From contig NZ_QXML01000010.1 of assembly GCF_003583985.1 (NCBI RefSeq), positions 62,001-126,000 on the forward strand: a stretch of 64,000 bases of DNA, given 5' to 3'. Position 1 is the first letter of the stretch. Every line of letters begins with the position of its first letter. This document shows positions 26,212 to 36,640 of the stretch, piece by piece. The position numbers and the translations under genes were made by a program. This DNA comes from Algoriphagus lacus (GTDB taxonomy: Bacteria > Bacteroidota > Bacteroidia > Cytophagales > Cyclobacteriaceae). Below the pieces are notes generated by a model, which saw only the letters and a list, made by a program, of their open reading frames with translations, was not told where the DNA came from and searched no databases.

Positions 26212-27957
26212 ATGACTAAAAAAGCAGAACGAAAAGTAACCATGAGTCAGGTGTTTCGCACCATCATCTGGCCAAGAAGAAAACACCTTTTTTTAGGTCT
26301 TTTTTTAATCATTATCAGCCGACTTTCAGGCTTGGTTTTACCGGGAGCGAGTAAATATCTAATCGATGACGTCATTCCGAGCAATGACCTGAATATGCTC
26401 AAATGGTTGATTCTAGCAGTAGTAGTATCCATTGTGATTCAGTCCATCACTTCCTATTCCCTTACTCAGATTCTGAGTGTGGAAGCCCAGCATCTGATCG
26501 CCAAGCTTCGCTCTCAGGTACAAAAGCACATCATCAAGCTTCCAATCCGGTATTTTGACAATGCAAAAACCGGGGAATTGGTGTCCCGCATCATGACTGA
26601 TGTGGAAGGAGTGAGGAACCTGGTCGGAACTGGCTTTGCCCAGATGATCGGAGGAATTCTTACTGCTGTGATTTCACTTATCCTTCTGATTTCAATCAGT
26701 CCATTGATGACCTTGTATGTGCTATTGCCAGTAATCGTTTTTGGTTTGGTTTCATTGAAGGCATTCAGCAAGATTCGCCCTATTTTCAGAGAGCGTGGAA
26801 AAATCAATGCTCAGGTAACTGGCCGTTTGACCGAGACTTTGGGGGGAATTCGTGTCATCAAAGGTTTCAATGCCGAGGCTCAGGAGATCAAAACATTTGA
26901 AAAAGGTGTGGAAGAGCTTTTTCTAAACGTCAAAGCCAGTCTCACGGCAACCAGTTTTGTGACTTCAGCCGGGGCACTTTTGCTAGGGTTGGCTTCAGCT
27001 GGGATCATGGGCATTGGCGGTTACATGATTATGCAAGGTCAGATGACTTTTGGAGATTTTCTGGCATTCACCCTTTATCTGGGATTTATGATTGCACCGA
27101 TTGTTCAGATGTCCAATATCGGCAGCCAGTTGACAGAGGCTTTTGCCGGACTTGACCGGACCGAGGAAATCATGAATACCCCCTTGGAGGCAGACGATCG
27201 AAAGCGTACCGTTGTGCTGGATAAAATTGTGGGTGATGTGGAGTTCGAAAACGTATCCTTTGCCTATGAATCCGGCAAAGAGGTAGTGAAAGGAATCAAC
27301 TTTTCTGCTCCCGCGGGATCGGTAACAGCTCTGGTAGGAACTTCAGGTTCGGGAAAGACCACCATCGCCGGACTGGCTGCTACGTTTCTCAACCCGGATT
27401 CAGGAAGAATCCTATTGGATGGAAAAGACCTTCAATCAGTCACTTTGGAATCTTTCAGATCTCAGTTAGGGGTGGTTTTGCAGGATGATTTTCTTTTCGA
27501 AGGTACAATCAGGGAAAACATCCTTTTCCCGAGACCAGATGCGACTGAAGCAGAGCTTCAAAAAGCGGTAAAGGCAGCCCATGTGCAGGAGTTTACGGAC
27601 CGGTTTGAACAGGGATTGGATACCCTGATCGGTGAGCGAGGGGTAAAGCTATCCGGTGGACAGAGGCAGCGAATCGCCATTGCTCGAGCAATTCTTGCCG
27701 ATCCTAGGATTTTGATTTTGGATGAGGCCACATCCAATCTTGATACAGAATCCGAAACATTGATTCAGGCAAGTTTAAAAGAACTGATGCGGGGTAGGAC
27801 AACTTTCGTAATTGCTCACCGGCTTAGCACCATTCGTCAGGCTGATCAGATCTTGGTGATTGAACAGGGTAAAATTGTAGAGCGAGGAAAGCACGATGAG
27901 CTAATTGCTTCAGAGGGAAGATATTATCAATTATACACCTATCAGGCTAGGATTTAA
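26212..27957 (+). CDS. ABC exporter, fused permease and ATPase
   Basis: 581-residue half-transporter of the MsbA/LmrA type. Six transmembrane helices occupy about residues 20-330. The ATPase has Walker A GTSGSGKTT, signature LSGGQRQRIAIARA, Walker B ILILDEATSNLD and H-loop IAHRLS. It works as a homodimer or with a partner; substrate could be lipid, drug or peptide. It stands alone, with no accessory membrane-fusion gene nearby. Confidence 0.93.
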   Translation: MTKKAERKVTMSQVFRTIIWPRRKHLFLGLFLIIISRLSGLVLPGASKYLIDDVIPSNDLNMLKWLILAVVVSIVIQSITSYSLTQILSVEAQHLIAKLRSQVQKHIIKLPIRYFDNAKTGELVSRIMTDVEGVRNLVGTGFAQMIGGILTAVISLILLISISPLMTLYVLLPVIVFGLVSLKAFSKIRPIFRERGKINAQVTGRLTETLGGIRVIKGFNAEAQEIKTFEKGVEELFLNVKASLTATSFVTSAGALLLGLASAGIMGIGGYMIMQGQMTFGDFLAFTLYLGFMIAPIVQMSNIGSQLTEAFAGLDRTEEIMNTPLEADDRKRTVVLDKIVGDVEFENVSFAYESGKEVVKGINFSAPAGSVTALVGTSGSGKTTIAGLAATFLNPDSGRILLDGKDLQSVTLESFRSQLGVVLQDDFLFEGTIRENILFPRPDATEAELQKAVKAAHVQEFTDRFEQGLDTLIGERGVKLSGGQRQRIAIARAILADPRILILDEATSNLDTESETLIQASLKELMRGRTTFVIAHRLSTIRQADQILVIEQGKIVERGKHDELIASEGRYYQLYTYQARI

Positions 27958-28080
27958 ATGCGGATTTGAAAGGCGTTTTTTTCTATTCATGCTTAAACCC
28001 AAGTGAAAAAATAGTGGGATTTTATTTTTTTTATGAGTATCATCATATTTTAAGAAGCGATTGTAAAGTTTGATCACTTG

Positions 28081-28683
28081 ATGAATTTAATCATTGCTGG
28101 AGCAGATAAATTGGGAGAATATATTGCGAAGAATTATTCGCAGTTTAAACTCCGGCATAAACTAATAGGATTTGTGGATGATGATCCTAAGTTTATTGGG
28201 AAAGAATTTGCAGGTTATCCGTTTCTGGGAAGTGTAGATCAAGTTTTGAAATATGAGAAAGTGGCTCTTGTCCTTGCTCTTAGAAATCCCAGTCAAAAAA
28301 TCGATATCGTAAGAAGGTTGCACTATCATCCCTCTTTGGATTTTCCCAACCTTTTTTCAAATGGGGCTTGGGTATCGCGGGATTGCATTTTTGGCAAAGG
28401 AAACATCATTTTGGAAGGCACCCTAATCAATTTTGGTACCCTTTTGGGTAATTTCAACTGTATTGACCAAAACTGTTCCATTGGCCATGAGTCGGTTATA
28501 GGCAACTATTGCACTATTGAAGAATCAGTTACATTCAATGGATATTCTTTTTTGGAAGATGAAGGAAAAATAGGAAGAGAAGCGGTAATTGGACAAGGGG
28601 TGAGAATTGGAAGAGATGCCGAAATCTTCCCAAAGGTTCAAATACTTCAGGATGTGCCCGCAGAATCAAGAATAAAAAAATGA
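28081..28683 (+). CDS. PglD/NeuD-like sugar O- or N-acyltransferase
   Basis: 200 residues. The N-terminal part is the small Rossmann-like PglD_N domain (LIIAGADKLGEYIAKNY, LIGFVDDDP) and the C-terminal part has hexapeptide repeats (NIILEGTLINFGTLLGNFN, IGREAVIGQGVRIG). The expected catalytic histidine would be H in SIGHESVIGN. Related enzymes acetylate UDP-sugars for glycans, but no sugar biosynthesis genes are near. A TTG just before the ATG is a less likely start. Confidence 0.85.
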   Translation: MNLIIAGADKLGEYIAKNYSQFKLRHKLIGFVDDDPKFIGKEFAGYPFLGSVDQVLKYEKVALVLALRNPSQKIDIVRRLHYHPSLDFPNLFSNGAWVSRDCIFGKGNIILEGTLINFGTLLGNFNCIDQNCSIGHESVIGNYCTIEESVTFNGYSFLEDEGKIGREAVIGQGVRIGRDAEIFPKVQILQDVPAESRIKK

Positions 28684-28694
28684 ATCAACTTCAT

Positions 28695-29864
28695 TTACTT
28701 GGAGGGCAAAGAAATAAAAAATTCCGAGCCAATACCCAGCTTACTGTTTAACCAAATTTCCCCATTTAATTTTTTCGTTAGCTCCTTGACTATATTAAGT
28801 CCAAGACCAGTTCCCTTGATGTTTCCAACGTTCTTTGCTCGGTAGAAGGATCCGAAAATATGTTCTTGATCTTCTTTTGGAATTCCTAGGCCATAATCTT
28901 TCACCATGATTTCAGTAAATGAACCTCGGAATTGAATATGTACTTCCGGATCCAGCGCCCCTTCAGAATACTTCAACGCGTTCAGGATGAGGTTTCTCAA
29001 AATGTGAACTAATAATGAGGAATCAGTCAGAATGTTCTTATCTGTTTCAGGACCAAAGAATTTCACAATCCTACGCTCAAAGTTTTCCATATTGATTGTT
29101 TTGACAAGGTCATTGACAAATTGTGCAATAGGAATTTTCTTTAGTTGGATTTTCAAGTCCGGCTGAATACTTTTTTCAAGTAAGAGTACATCACTTGTAA
29201 TATCCGTCAACCTGCTCGTCTGGTTTAAGATTTTGCCGACATGATTGAGAATTCTTTCTTTGGTATCCGGTCCATCCGACTTATTCAAGAGCATCTCAAT
29301 CAGCATTGCGCTGCTTTGGATAGTCGCTAAAGGAGTTCGGAATTCGTGGGATGCCATGGAGACAAACCGGGACTTCAACTGATTTAGCTCTTTTTCCTTA
29401 AATGCTGTTTCCTTAAATTTTTTGAGAGAATTTTCCCGGTCAGTGACATCCCTTCCTATGGCAAAAATTGCCTTGACCCTGCCGATATTATCAAAAAGTG
29501 GCTTAAACTGAAACTCAATCAAAAATTTCCTCTTTGAAAGGGGAGTAGTCACAGGAATGACCATTTTCTGATTGGGTTTCATCAATGGGAGGGAAGGAAA
29601 ATGGTCAAGAACATCATTGACTTTTTTACCTGTTAAATCTGAAACTTTAATTTCAAGGAGTCTTTCGATGGATTCGGAAACGTATTCCACCTCCATTGAT
29701 GGGTTAGTAAGCAATAAGATTTCCTCTGCCTCGTCAATAAAGAGTTGGAGAATGTCCTCTTCCGAAAATCCAGAAGGCAATTTTGAATTATGAGGAAAAT
29801 CAGTTTCGATAATTCTGTTATTTATATTCAAGGGAAAATTTAGGGAATAATCAGAGTTCTTCAA
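28695..29864 (-). CDS. PAS-containing sensor histidine kinase, soluble
   Basis: 389 residues without transmembrane helices. PAS domain about residues 40-145, short coiled linker, HisKA with phosphoacceptor H173 in SMASHEFRTPLATIQ, and HATPase_c with N-box ILRNLILNALKYSEG, G1 DYGLGIPKED and G2 GTGLGLNIVKEL. The closing part follows the usual Bacteroidota PAS-kinase pattern. It is divergent (194-base gap) from a LytTR regulator and a stand-alone receiver, which are natural candidates for its partners. Confidence 0.92.
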   Translation of the reverse strand: MKNSDYSLNFPLNINNRIIETDFPHNSKLPSGFSEEDILQLFIDEAEEILLLTNPSMEVEYVSESIERLLEIKVSDLTGKKVNDVLDHFPSLPLMKPNQKMVIPVTTPLSKRKFLIEFQFKPLFDNIGRVKAIFAIGRDVTDRENSLKKFKETAFKEKELNQLKSRFVSMASHEFRTPLATIQSSAMLIEMLLNKSDGPDTKERILNHVGKILNQTSRLTDITSDVLLLEKSIQPDLKIQLKKIPIAQFVNDLVKTINMENFERRIVKFFGPETDKNILTDSSLLVHILRNLILNALKYSEGALDPEVHIQFRGSFTEIMVKDYGLGIPKEDQEHIFGSFYRAKNVGNIKGTGLGLNIVKELTKKLNGEIWLNSKLGIGSEFFISLPSK

Positions 29865-30058
29865 TTTTCTAAAATTAGAAGCCAGGTTATCAGATTTGGT
29901 TTTTTCTAACTAAACTGATCGAAATTTAGAGCAACACATTCCACAGGCAAAATTTCACTTAACCCATTCGTTTACATTTCGATGCAGCTCACTCACTTTC
30001 GTAAATTAAGTGCCTAAATCATAGGGGATTCTATTTAGAGTTTTTTCTAATTTGAGAT

Positions 30059-30760
30059 ATGAAAAAAATTCTGATTGTAGAAGACGAGGTAGAATTAGCA
30101 AATAACCTCAGTGAGATTCTGTCCAATTTAGATTATAAGGTCGCTTCTGTAGTGGACAATGCACCTAGTGCACTTGAATTTTTGGAACACAATGAGGTTG
30201 ACTTGGTATTGATGGACATTCTAATCAATGGAGACTTGGATGGAATTGACCTTGCTTACAAAATTCGGGAAGGTTATGACCTACCGATAGTCTTTAGTAC
30301 TGCGTATTCAGGAACAGAATACTTGGAGCGGATATCCTCAGAAATCCATGAAGGGTACTTACTCAAGCCATTTTCTTTAGAAAGTCTCAAAACGGCTGTG
30401 TTTTTTGGATTGAAGAGGCACGAAGAGAAGAAAGGTAAAATCCGGAAATCCAAGGGTTCCTTGAAGATAATGGATAAGGGCTATCTTGTTCCCGTTCCTT
30501 ATACAGAAGTAGTATACCTCAAGGCAGATGGGCTATACACCAAAGTTTATACAAAAGCTAAGTCCTATTTGGTTAGGGATATATTAAAAAGCTTTGAAGA
30601 TAAACTTCCTGAAGATCAATTTATTCGGGTGCATAAATCCTATCTTGTAAACATCTCTTACATTGGTTCGTTCAACGCTAAGAAAATTAACCTTGGTGAA
30701 ACCAGTATTCCAATTCGCAGAGGGTTGTACAAAGAATTGATGGAAAAACTCAATGTCTAG
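30059..30760 (+). CDS. LytTR-family response regulator
   Basis: 233 residues. Receiver domain at 1-120 with acidic pocket ED at 8-10, phosphoacceptor D53 in LVLMDILING and lysine in GYLLKPFS; LytTR DNA-binding domain from about 135 (VVYLKADGLYTKVYT, then FIRVHKSYLVNISYI). It binds DNA through the LytTR beta-fold. Followed after 98 bases by a single-domain receiver. Confidence 0.93.
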   Translation: MKKILIVEDEVELANNLSEILSNLDYKVASVVDNAPSALEFLEHNEVDLVLMDILINGDLDGIDLAYKIREGYDLPIVFSTAYSGTEYLERISSEIHEGYLLKPFSLESLKTAVFFGLKRHEEKKGKIRKSKGSLKIMDKGYLVPVPYTEVVYLKADGLYTKVYTKAKSYLVRDILKSFEDKLPEDQFIRVHKSYLVNISYIGSFNAKKINLGETSIPIRRGLYKELMEKLNV

Positions 30761-30858
30761 CCTCCGCTTTTAGTTATTAAAGCTAGGTTTTTGCCTTTCG
30801 ATAAAATTGATAATTTTAAAGTTTGCTGAGGTTCCAGATTTATTTTCAATAGTTCCAT

Positions 30859-31275
30859 ATGAAGAGGTTTAACGTTTTGTTAATTGAGGATAATCCAGGA
30901 GATGTGCTGCTTACTTCAGAGGCACTTCAGGAAAGTAAGTTTGTGGTGGATATGGAGGTGCTTACCAATGGAAGAGATGGGGTTGATTACCTTTTCAAAA
31001 GAGGGAGATTTGAAAACAGTATGCGGCCTGATCTAATTCTATTGGACATTAACCTCCCTCTTAAAACCGGACACGAGGTATTGCAGGAGATAAAATCCAA
31101 TATTTTGACCAGTGACATCCCTGTCATCATGCTGACGACTTCATCAACTCAGGACGACATAATCACCAGTTATCAGGAGCAGGCAAGTTGTTACATTGTT
31201 AAACCTTCAGAGGCTGATCAATATCTTGAATTCGTTCAAGTTTTTGACAGGTTTTGCGGGACTTTGGTTGATTAG
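30859..31275 (+). CDS. Single-domain response regulator, Rcp1-like
   Basis: 138-residue receiver. Acidic pocket ED at 10-11, phosphoacceptor D63 in LILLDINLPLKTGHE, TT in MLTTSSTQ and lysine in CYIVKPSEADQY. The insert between strand 2 and helix 3 and the P-S-E-A-D after the lysine are typical of the Rcp1 group, which usually partners a PAS/phytochrome-like kinase. The kinase at 28.7-29.9 kb is a possible partner. Confidence 0.92.
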   Translation: MKRFNVLLIEDNPGDVLLTSEALQESKFVVDMEVLTNGRDGVDYLFKRGRFENSMRPDLILLDINLPLKTGHEVLQEIKSNILTSDIPVIMLTTSSTQDDIITSYQEQASCYIVKPSEADQYLEFVQVFDRFCGTLVD

Positions 31276-31301
31276 TTTTTTTGGAAGGTTCCAATTTTAA
31301 C

Positions 31302-32273
31302 ATGACCTGTTTTTCCAGAAGAGAATTTCTACAAGCCAGTTCCCTTTCCCTGTTAAGTTTTTGCATGCCGCAATCGACCTTGGACTTATTCCAAGATCAA
31401 GAAAGTCTGAAAATTGGCCTTATTTCGGATCTGCACCTCGATATCATTCACGACGGAAAAGAGCGTCTGAATACTTTTTTGATCGAAAGTTTGCTCCAAC
31501 AACCTCATGGTCTGATTCAGATGGGGGATTTTGCCATTCCCAAACCTGAGAATCTTTCCTCAATTGATGCCTTTAATAAAGCTCATCCCAGAGCGTTGCA
31601 TGTGTTGGGAAACCACGATATGGATGGAGGATATTCCAGGGAGGAGGTTGCCAAAACTTATGGGATGCCTGGGCTATATTATTCAACCGACATGGAATCC
31701 ATTCGGTTGATCGTTTTGGATGGCAACGATCCAGGTTCTCCAAAAAACAAAGGGGGCTATGCCTCTTACATTGGACCTGAACAACAAGCATGGTTGATTT
31801 CCGAACTTGAAAAAGCTGAAAAACCGGTTTTGATTGTTTCTCACCAACCCATTGCTGGAATTTACACCATCGATAATTCTCAGGAAATTCAGGAAATCTT
31901 GAGTCGGTTTGCCACTAAAATTCTCCTTGCAATCAATGGGCATGCTCATGTGGACCAGCATGTGGAGGTAGGTGGAGTACATTACGTTCACATTAACTCG
32001 GCTTCCTATTATTGGGTAGGGGAAAAACTGGCTCACAACAGTTTGCCAAAAGAAATTCATGAGAAGAATCCCTCGTTGAAATTTACCTGTCCGTATGCAG
32101 ATCCCATTTTTGCAATGCTCTCCATAGACCCAGCCGGAAGAAAAATCACGATTGAAGGAAAAAGAACCTCCTGGATTGGACCTTCACCCCAACAACTAGG
32201 CTATTCAATTTTGAATGAGCGAGAGCAACGGGACAACCTCAGGCCTGAGATCAAGTCCCGAAAAATCAAGTAA
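31302..32273 (+). CDS. Tat-exported metallophosphoesterase (calcineurin-like)
   Basis: 323 residues from the ATG at 31302. The start has a twin-arginine signal, SRREFLQASSLSLLSF. The dinuclear-metal motifs are GLISDLHLDI (D-x-H), GLIQMGDF, GNHDMDG and GHAHVDQH. Such secreted phosphoesterases hydrolyse phosphomonoesters or diesters outside the cytoplasm; exact substrate unknown. It begins 26 bases after the Rcp1-like receiver and may be co-transcribed with it. Confidence 0.9.
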   Translation: MTCFSRREFLQASSLSLLSFCMPQSTLDLFQDQESLKIGLISDLHLDIIHDGKERLNTFLIESLLQQPHGLIQMGDFAIPKPENLSSIDAFNKAHPRALHVLGNHDMDGGYSREEVAKTYGMPGLYYSTDMESIRLIVLDGNDPGSPKNKGGYASYIGPEQQAWLISELEKAEKPVLIVSHQPIAGIYTIDNSQEIQEILSRFATKILLAINGHAHVDQHVEVGGVHYVHINSASYYWVGEKLAHNSLPKEIHEKNPSLKFTCPYADPIFAMLSIDPAGRKITIEGKRTSWIGPSPQQLGYSILNEREQRDNLRPEIKSRKIK

Positions 32274-32291
32274 TTCATCAAATCCGACTGA

Positions 32292-33221
32292 TTAAGCAGC
32301 CGATTTTTGCCCCTCATTTTTTGTGCTGATTGTCAATAAAACTATGGTAATCAGGATGAAAAGTGTGCCCAGCCAATCCATAGGTCCAAAGTTTACTCCC
32401 AGCCAAACTACTGCTACTCCCGCTGCAGCCAAGGGCTCCACACTGCACAGCAAACTCGCGGTGGTTGCTCCGATGATCGTCACGGAAGTCAGGAAAATGT
32501 AAAATGCGATCACACTTCCAAAAAGGATAATGTAGGTAAATGCGGCCATGGCTTCCAAATCCCAGATCCCTTGGATTTCCCAAGGTTGGGTAAAGGGAGC
32601 AAAGGCTAACCCGCCTAAAAGCATTCCCCAACCGGTGATCGTTGCTGCGGAATACGTTCTCAATAACCCGACGGGCTGGATGGTGTAAAACGCCAAAGCT
32701 ACCGCAGACAAAATCCCCCATAGAAGAGCACCCTCTGAAATCACCAATTGATCAAACGACCCGTGAGTCACGAGGAGGAATGTGCCGACAAGTGCCAATG
32801 CAAGGGAAGCATACTCCGCTAAAATCGGCCATCTACGGTGTTTTATTGCATAAAATGCTACTACCAACAATGGTCCCGTGTATTGTAAAATTGTCGCAGT
32901 GGCAGCATTGGAGAGTGAAATGCTGTAGAAATAGGTGAATTGTACAGAGACCATCCCAAGGATGCTAAAAAGTAAGAGTTTAACGGTGTCCATTGGCTTT
33001 TTCCAGATCCGAAAGGTATCGTGGGCTTTTTGGGTAAGGGAAAACACCACCAAAATCAAACCTCCCAAAATCAGTCTCCAACAAACCAGCCAAGCCGGGT
33101 CAAATTCTTTTTGCTCAAAAAGGAACTGGGCGCAGGTGCCTGAAATCCCCCAAAAGACTGCCGCGGCAATGGCCATGATTAAACCGGAAACTTTCTTTTG
33201 GGTTGCTGCAGGGGAAGTCAT
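32292..33221 (-). CDS. EamA/DMT-family transporter
   Basis: 309 residues, ten predicted transmembrane helices from two EamA repeats (first begins SGLIMAIAAAVFWGISGTCAQ, second SEGALLWGILSAVALAFYT). Drug/metabolite transporters of this type move amino acids, cofactors or other small metabolites; substrate not predictable. Single gene with a convergent neighbour. Confidence 0.9.
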   Translation of the reverse strand: MTSPAATQKKVSGLIMAIAAAVFWGISGTCAQFLFEQKEFDPAWLVCWRLILGGLILVVFSLTQKAHDTFRIWKKPMDTVKLLLFSILGMVSVQFTYFYSISLSNAATATILQYTGPLLVVAFYAIKHRRWPILAEYASLALALVGTFLLVTHGSFDQLVISEGALLWGILSAVALAFYTIQPVGLLRTYSAATITGWGMLLGGLAFAPFTQPWEIQGIWDLEAMAAFTYIILFGSVIAFYIFLTSVTIIGATTASLLCSVEPLAAAGVAVVWLGVNFGPMDWLGTLFILITIVLLTISTKNEGQKSAA

Positions 33222-33429
33222 AAAGAGGAGAATTGTACTTGCAAAGAAAAGCGGAATTTCCGAAATGAATTATTGAGGGGAAGTTGCAAAAAAGAAGGAT
33301 TCATCCAACCACAAAAAGAATGAATCCCTGGCATCTCCAGTTTTTAAGATTTCATTTCTACAATCAGGACACCTCATGTCGGTAAATCACTGAATTTCCA
33401 GTAGTTTAAAAGACAGATTTAAGTCCTAG

Positions 33430-36400
33430 ATGAGCCCCAGATTCCCGAGTTTTCTCTGCATTCTTTTCATAATGTTTTCCTGCAGTCCAGATCTCCCTGA
33501 GGACGTTCAGTTGGCCTATGAAGACTTGCCGGAAACAGTGGATTTCAATATCCATGTCAAACCCATTTTATCGGACAAATGCTTCGCCTGTCACGGACCT
33601 GACTTGGCTGCCCAAAAAGCCGGACTCAGCCTTCATACCCCCGAAATGGCTTTTGCCTCACTCAAAGACTCCCCTGGAAAAGTTGCCATCACTCCAGGCA
33701 GTCTTCGCAACAGTGAGCTCTTCCACCGGATTATTTCTGAGGACCTGGAGTACAGGATGCCCTCAGTGGAGTCCAACCTGACTTTGACTCCAAAGGAGAA
33801 AGCTATCCTGATCAAATGGATAGAGGATGGAGCTGAGTACAAAAAGCATTGGGCTTTTATACCTCCCCAAAAGTCAGATTTGCCCGAAGTGAGCGACAAT
33901 TCCTGGGTGAAAAACCCGATTGACATTTTTGTATTGAACAAGTTGGAGGCAGAGAAAATCAAACCTGCTCCTGAAGCCGATAAAGAAACCTTGCTCCGAA
34001 GAGTTAGCCTGGATTTGACAGGACTGCCTCCAAGTCTGAGCGAAATGGATGCGTTTTTGGCCGATCCTGATCCCGATGCTTACGAAAAGCAGGTGGATAG
34101 ACTGCTCAGTTCGGTCCATTATGGGGAAAAAATGGCCATGCACTGGATGGATGTTGCACGGTTTGCGGATACTCATGGATACACTGTAGACCGTTACCGT
34201 GACGCTTCTCCCTACCGGGACTGGGTCATTCGAGCGTACAATCAAAATCTCCCCTATGACCAATTTATCACTCATCAGCTTGCGGGCGATTTGCTTCCCA
34301 ATCCCAACAAAGACCAGCTGATTGCGACGGCATTTAACCGCATTCATCCCCAAAACATGGAAGGCGGAATCGTGGAGGAGGAGTTTCGGGTCGAATATGT
34401 AGTGGATCGTACGAGCACTATGGGACAGGCCTTTATGGCTTTGACTTTGGGATGTGCCCGATGCCATGATCATAAGTATGACCCAATTTCCCAGAAGAAT
34501 TTCTTTGAATTGAGCAGTTTTTTCAATCAGGTGGATGAAGCCGGGCAGATTTCCTGGGACGATGCAACTCCTGTCCCCACCATGCTTCTAACCGATGAAG
34601 AAAAAGATAGAATGCTGGACTATGTGCTTTCGCAGAAAAACCGGGAAGAAACCGAATTGACTCAGGTGGCTGAGCAGGAGGAAAAAGCTTTTCAGACTTG
34701 GTTGGCCACAAATGCTCACCAAAAAGAAGCAATGCGGGAATTCCCTTCCAGCAGAGTGGCTTTTTACCATTTTGACCAAAAGTCCATCCAAAACCAGCTT
34801 AATCCTTCCCAAAAAGGAACCATGGAAAGCAGTGAGGTGAAAAACCAGATCCCAACTTACGTAGACGCAGTCAGGGGAAAAGGAGTCAAACTGAATGGGG
34901 ACTCTTGGCTTGATCTGGGAGGAAGTGGAGTTTTTTCAAGGAGTGAACCCTTTTCGGTCAGTATCTGGGTCAATATTCCAAAATCATTGACCCATGGGGC
35001 CATATTTCACAAAGGTTCTGGAGCAGTTTTGTACAACTGGAGAGGATATCACCTGAGCCTGAAAAACAACCGACTGGAAATTCTGATGGCACATACTGCT
35101 CCTTACAATGCCATCACCAAACTCACCAAACAGGACATTCCGAGGGATCAATGGGTGAATCTGGTCATGACGTATGACGGTTCATCCAAAGCCAAAGGCC
35201 TCAAGGTATTCCTCAATGGGGCCGAAATGCCAACCGAAACTACACACGATAACCTCTATAAAGACATCCTTTTCAAAGGTGGGCAGCCCGGTTTGCAGGT
35301 AGGGGCAGTTTGGAGAGGGAAGGGGCTGAAAGACGCATTGGTGGATGAAGTCAGTGTGTACAATCTTGAGCTTTCTCCCCTGGAAATCCTCCAAATAGCC
35401 AATCCCACTCAATTCAAGGCTACGTTAGCCAAATCTTCAAACCAACTCAATTCGGAAGAAAAGAAAGCCCTGAAATCCCTTTACCTGAACGTTCATTCCA
35501 AAATTTACCGGGAAAAGTTGAAAGAGGTGATCGCTCAGAGAAAAGTATATGCTGATTCGGTGGAAAAAATTCCGGAGATGATGGTCATGAAGGATATGCC
35601 CAACCCGCGTCCGACCTACATCCTGACAAGGGGAGAATATAATCTCCACGGTGAGGAGGTTTTTCCCAATACTCCGGATAGCATCCTACCAATGAAGTCT
35701 GATTTACCGCGAAATCGGCTTGGACTTGCTCAGTGGCTCATTGATCCGGAAAACCCGCTTACTGCTCGGGTTGCCGTCAATCGCTTTTGGCAGAATTATT
35801 TTGGAAAAGGATTGGTCGCTACTTCGGGGGATTTTGGGAATCAAGGCCAACTTCCATCCCATCCGGAATTACTCGACTGGCTTGCCTTGGAGTTTCAGCG
35901 ATCGGGCTGGGATGTGAAGGCCATGCAGCGCCTGATCGTAACTTCAGCCACTTATCGCCAGGCTTCCAAAAAAAGACCTGAACTGGAGGAAAAAGACCCG
36001 GAAAATACCTTGCTGGCCAGAGGCCCATCGGGTCGTATGTCAGCCGAATTGATCCGTGACAATGCGCTATTCGCATCTGGATTACTGAATCCAAAAGTGG
36101 GTGGGAAGAGCGTCTTTCCCTATCAGCCCGAGGGATTGTGGAAAGTGAACGGAGCCAATTATGTACAGGATACAGGCCAAAACCTGTATCGGCGAAGTTT
36201 TTACACCGTCTGGAAGCGCTCAGTTCATCATCCTACGATGGCGATTTTTGATGCTCCGGATCACAGCGTCTCGGTGAGCAAAAGACAAGAAACAAATACA
36301 CCGCTTCAGGCTTTGGCACTTCTGAATGACCCGACTTTCGTGGAAGCCTCCAAGGTTTTGGGCGAGCAAATGGTGGCTTTTCCGGAAATCTCCCAAGCCA

Positions 36401-36639
36401 TCAAAACTACATTTCGAAAGTTGACCGGGAGGAATCCACATCCGAAAGAACTTGAAATCCTACTGGAACTGAGAGAAAAGGAGTTTGAAAAATTCAGGTC
36501 GGACAGCGGAAAACTTAAAGGCTGGTTGGCTACCGGGGAATACCAAATCAATCCTGGTTTGGATCCTGTTCAAGTTGCTGCCAATGCCGTCACTGCCAGT
36601 GCCATCATCAATTCAGACGCAGCCCTAACCAAAAGATAA
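33430..36639 (+). CDS. PSD1/PSCyt planctomycete-type cytochrome c lipoprotein with LamG domain
   Basis: 1069 residues. Lipoprotein signal ending IMFSC, then a heme-binding PSCyt1 segment (CFACHGPDLAAQKAG, about residues 57-70), PSCyt2/DUF1549 (residues about 150-340, with a second CxxCH in CARCHDHKYDP), a LamG/concanavalin-like domain (about 440-640) and PSD1/DUF1553 (about 750-1040). This large family abounds in Planctomycetes, where it is paired with DUF1501 proteins. Function is not settled; periplasmic electron transfer or sugar oxidation is proposed. It is translationally close to the DUF1501 gene, 1 base away. Confidence 0.93.
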   Translation: MSPRFPSFLCILFIMFSCSPDLPEDVQLAYEDLPETVDFNIHVKPILSDKCFACHGPDLAAQKAGLSLHTPEMAFASLKDSPGKVAITPGSLRNSELFHRIISEDLEYRMPSVESNLTLTPKEKAILIKWIEDGAEYKKHWAFIPPQKSDLPEVSDNSWVKNPIDIFVLNKLEAEKIKPAPEADKETLLRRVSLDLTGLPPSLSEMDAFLADPDPDAYEKQVDRLLSSVHYGEKMAMHWMDVARFADTHGYTVDRYRDASPYRDWVIRAYNQNLPYDQFITHQLAGDLLPNPNKDQLIATAFNRIHPQNMEGGIVEEEFRVEYVVDRTSTMGQAFMALTLGCARCHDHKYDPISQKNFFELSSFFNQVDEAGQISWDDATPVPTMLLTDEEKDRMLDYVLSQKNREETELTQVAEQEEKAFQTWLATNAHQKEAMREFPSSRVAFYHFDQKSIQNQLNPSQKGTMESSEVKNQIPTYVDAVRGKGVKLNGDSWLDLGGSGVFSRSEPFSVSIWVNIPKSLTHGAIFHKGSGAVLYNWRGYHLSLKNNRLEILMAHTAPYNAITKLTKQDIPRDQWVNLVMTYDGSSKAKGLKVFLNGAEMPTETTHDNLYKDILFKGGQPGLQVGAVWRGKGLKDALVDEVSVYNLELSPLEILQIANPTQFKATLAKSSNQLNSEEKKALKSLYLNVHSKIYREKLKEVIAQRKVYADSVEKIPEMMVMKDMPNPRPTYILTRGEYNLHGEEVFPNTPDSILPMKSDLPRNRLGLAQWLIDPENPLTARVAVNRFWQNYFGKGLVATSGDFGNQGQLPSHPELLDWLALEFQRSGWDVKAMQRLIVTSATYRQASKKRPELEEKDPENTLLARGPSGRMSAELIRDNALFASGLLNPKVGGKSVFPYQPEGLWKVNGANYVQDTGQNLYRRSFYTVWKRSVHHPTMAIFDAPDHSVSVSKRQETNTPLQALALLNDPTFVEASKVLGEQMVAFPEISQAIKTTFRKLTGRNPHPKELEILLELREKEFEKFRSDSGKLKGWLATGEYQINPGLDPVQVAANAVTASAIINSDAALTKR

Positions 36640-36640
36640 G

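Noticed and set aside
33290..33330. Hairpin GGATTCAT...ATGAATCC between the EamA and PSD1 genes
   Set aside because: It has a 13-nt loop and no T-tract, and lies before both divergent genes; not enough to call a terminator or operator.
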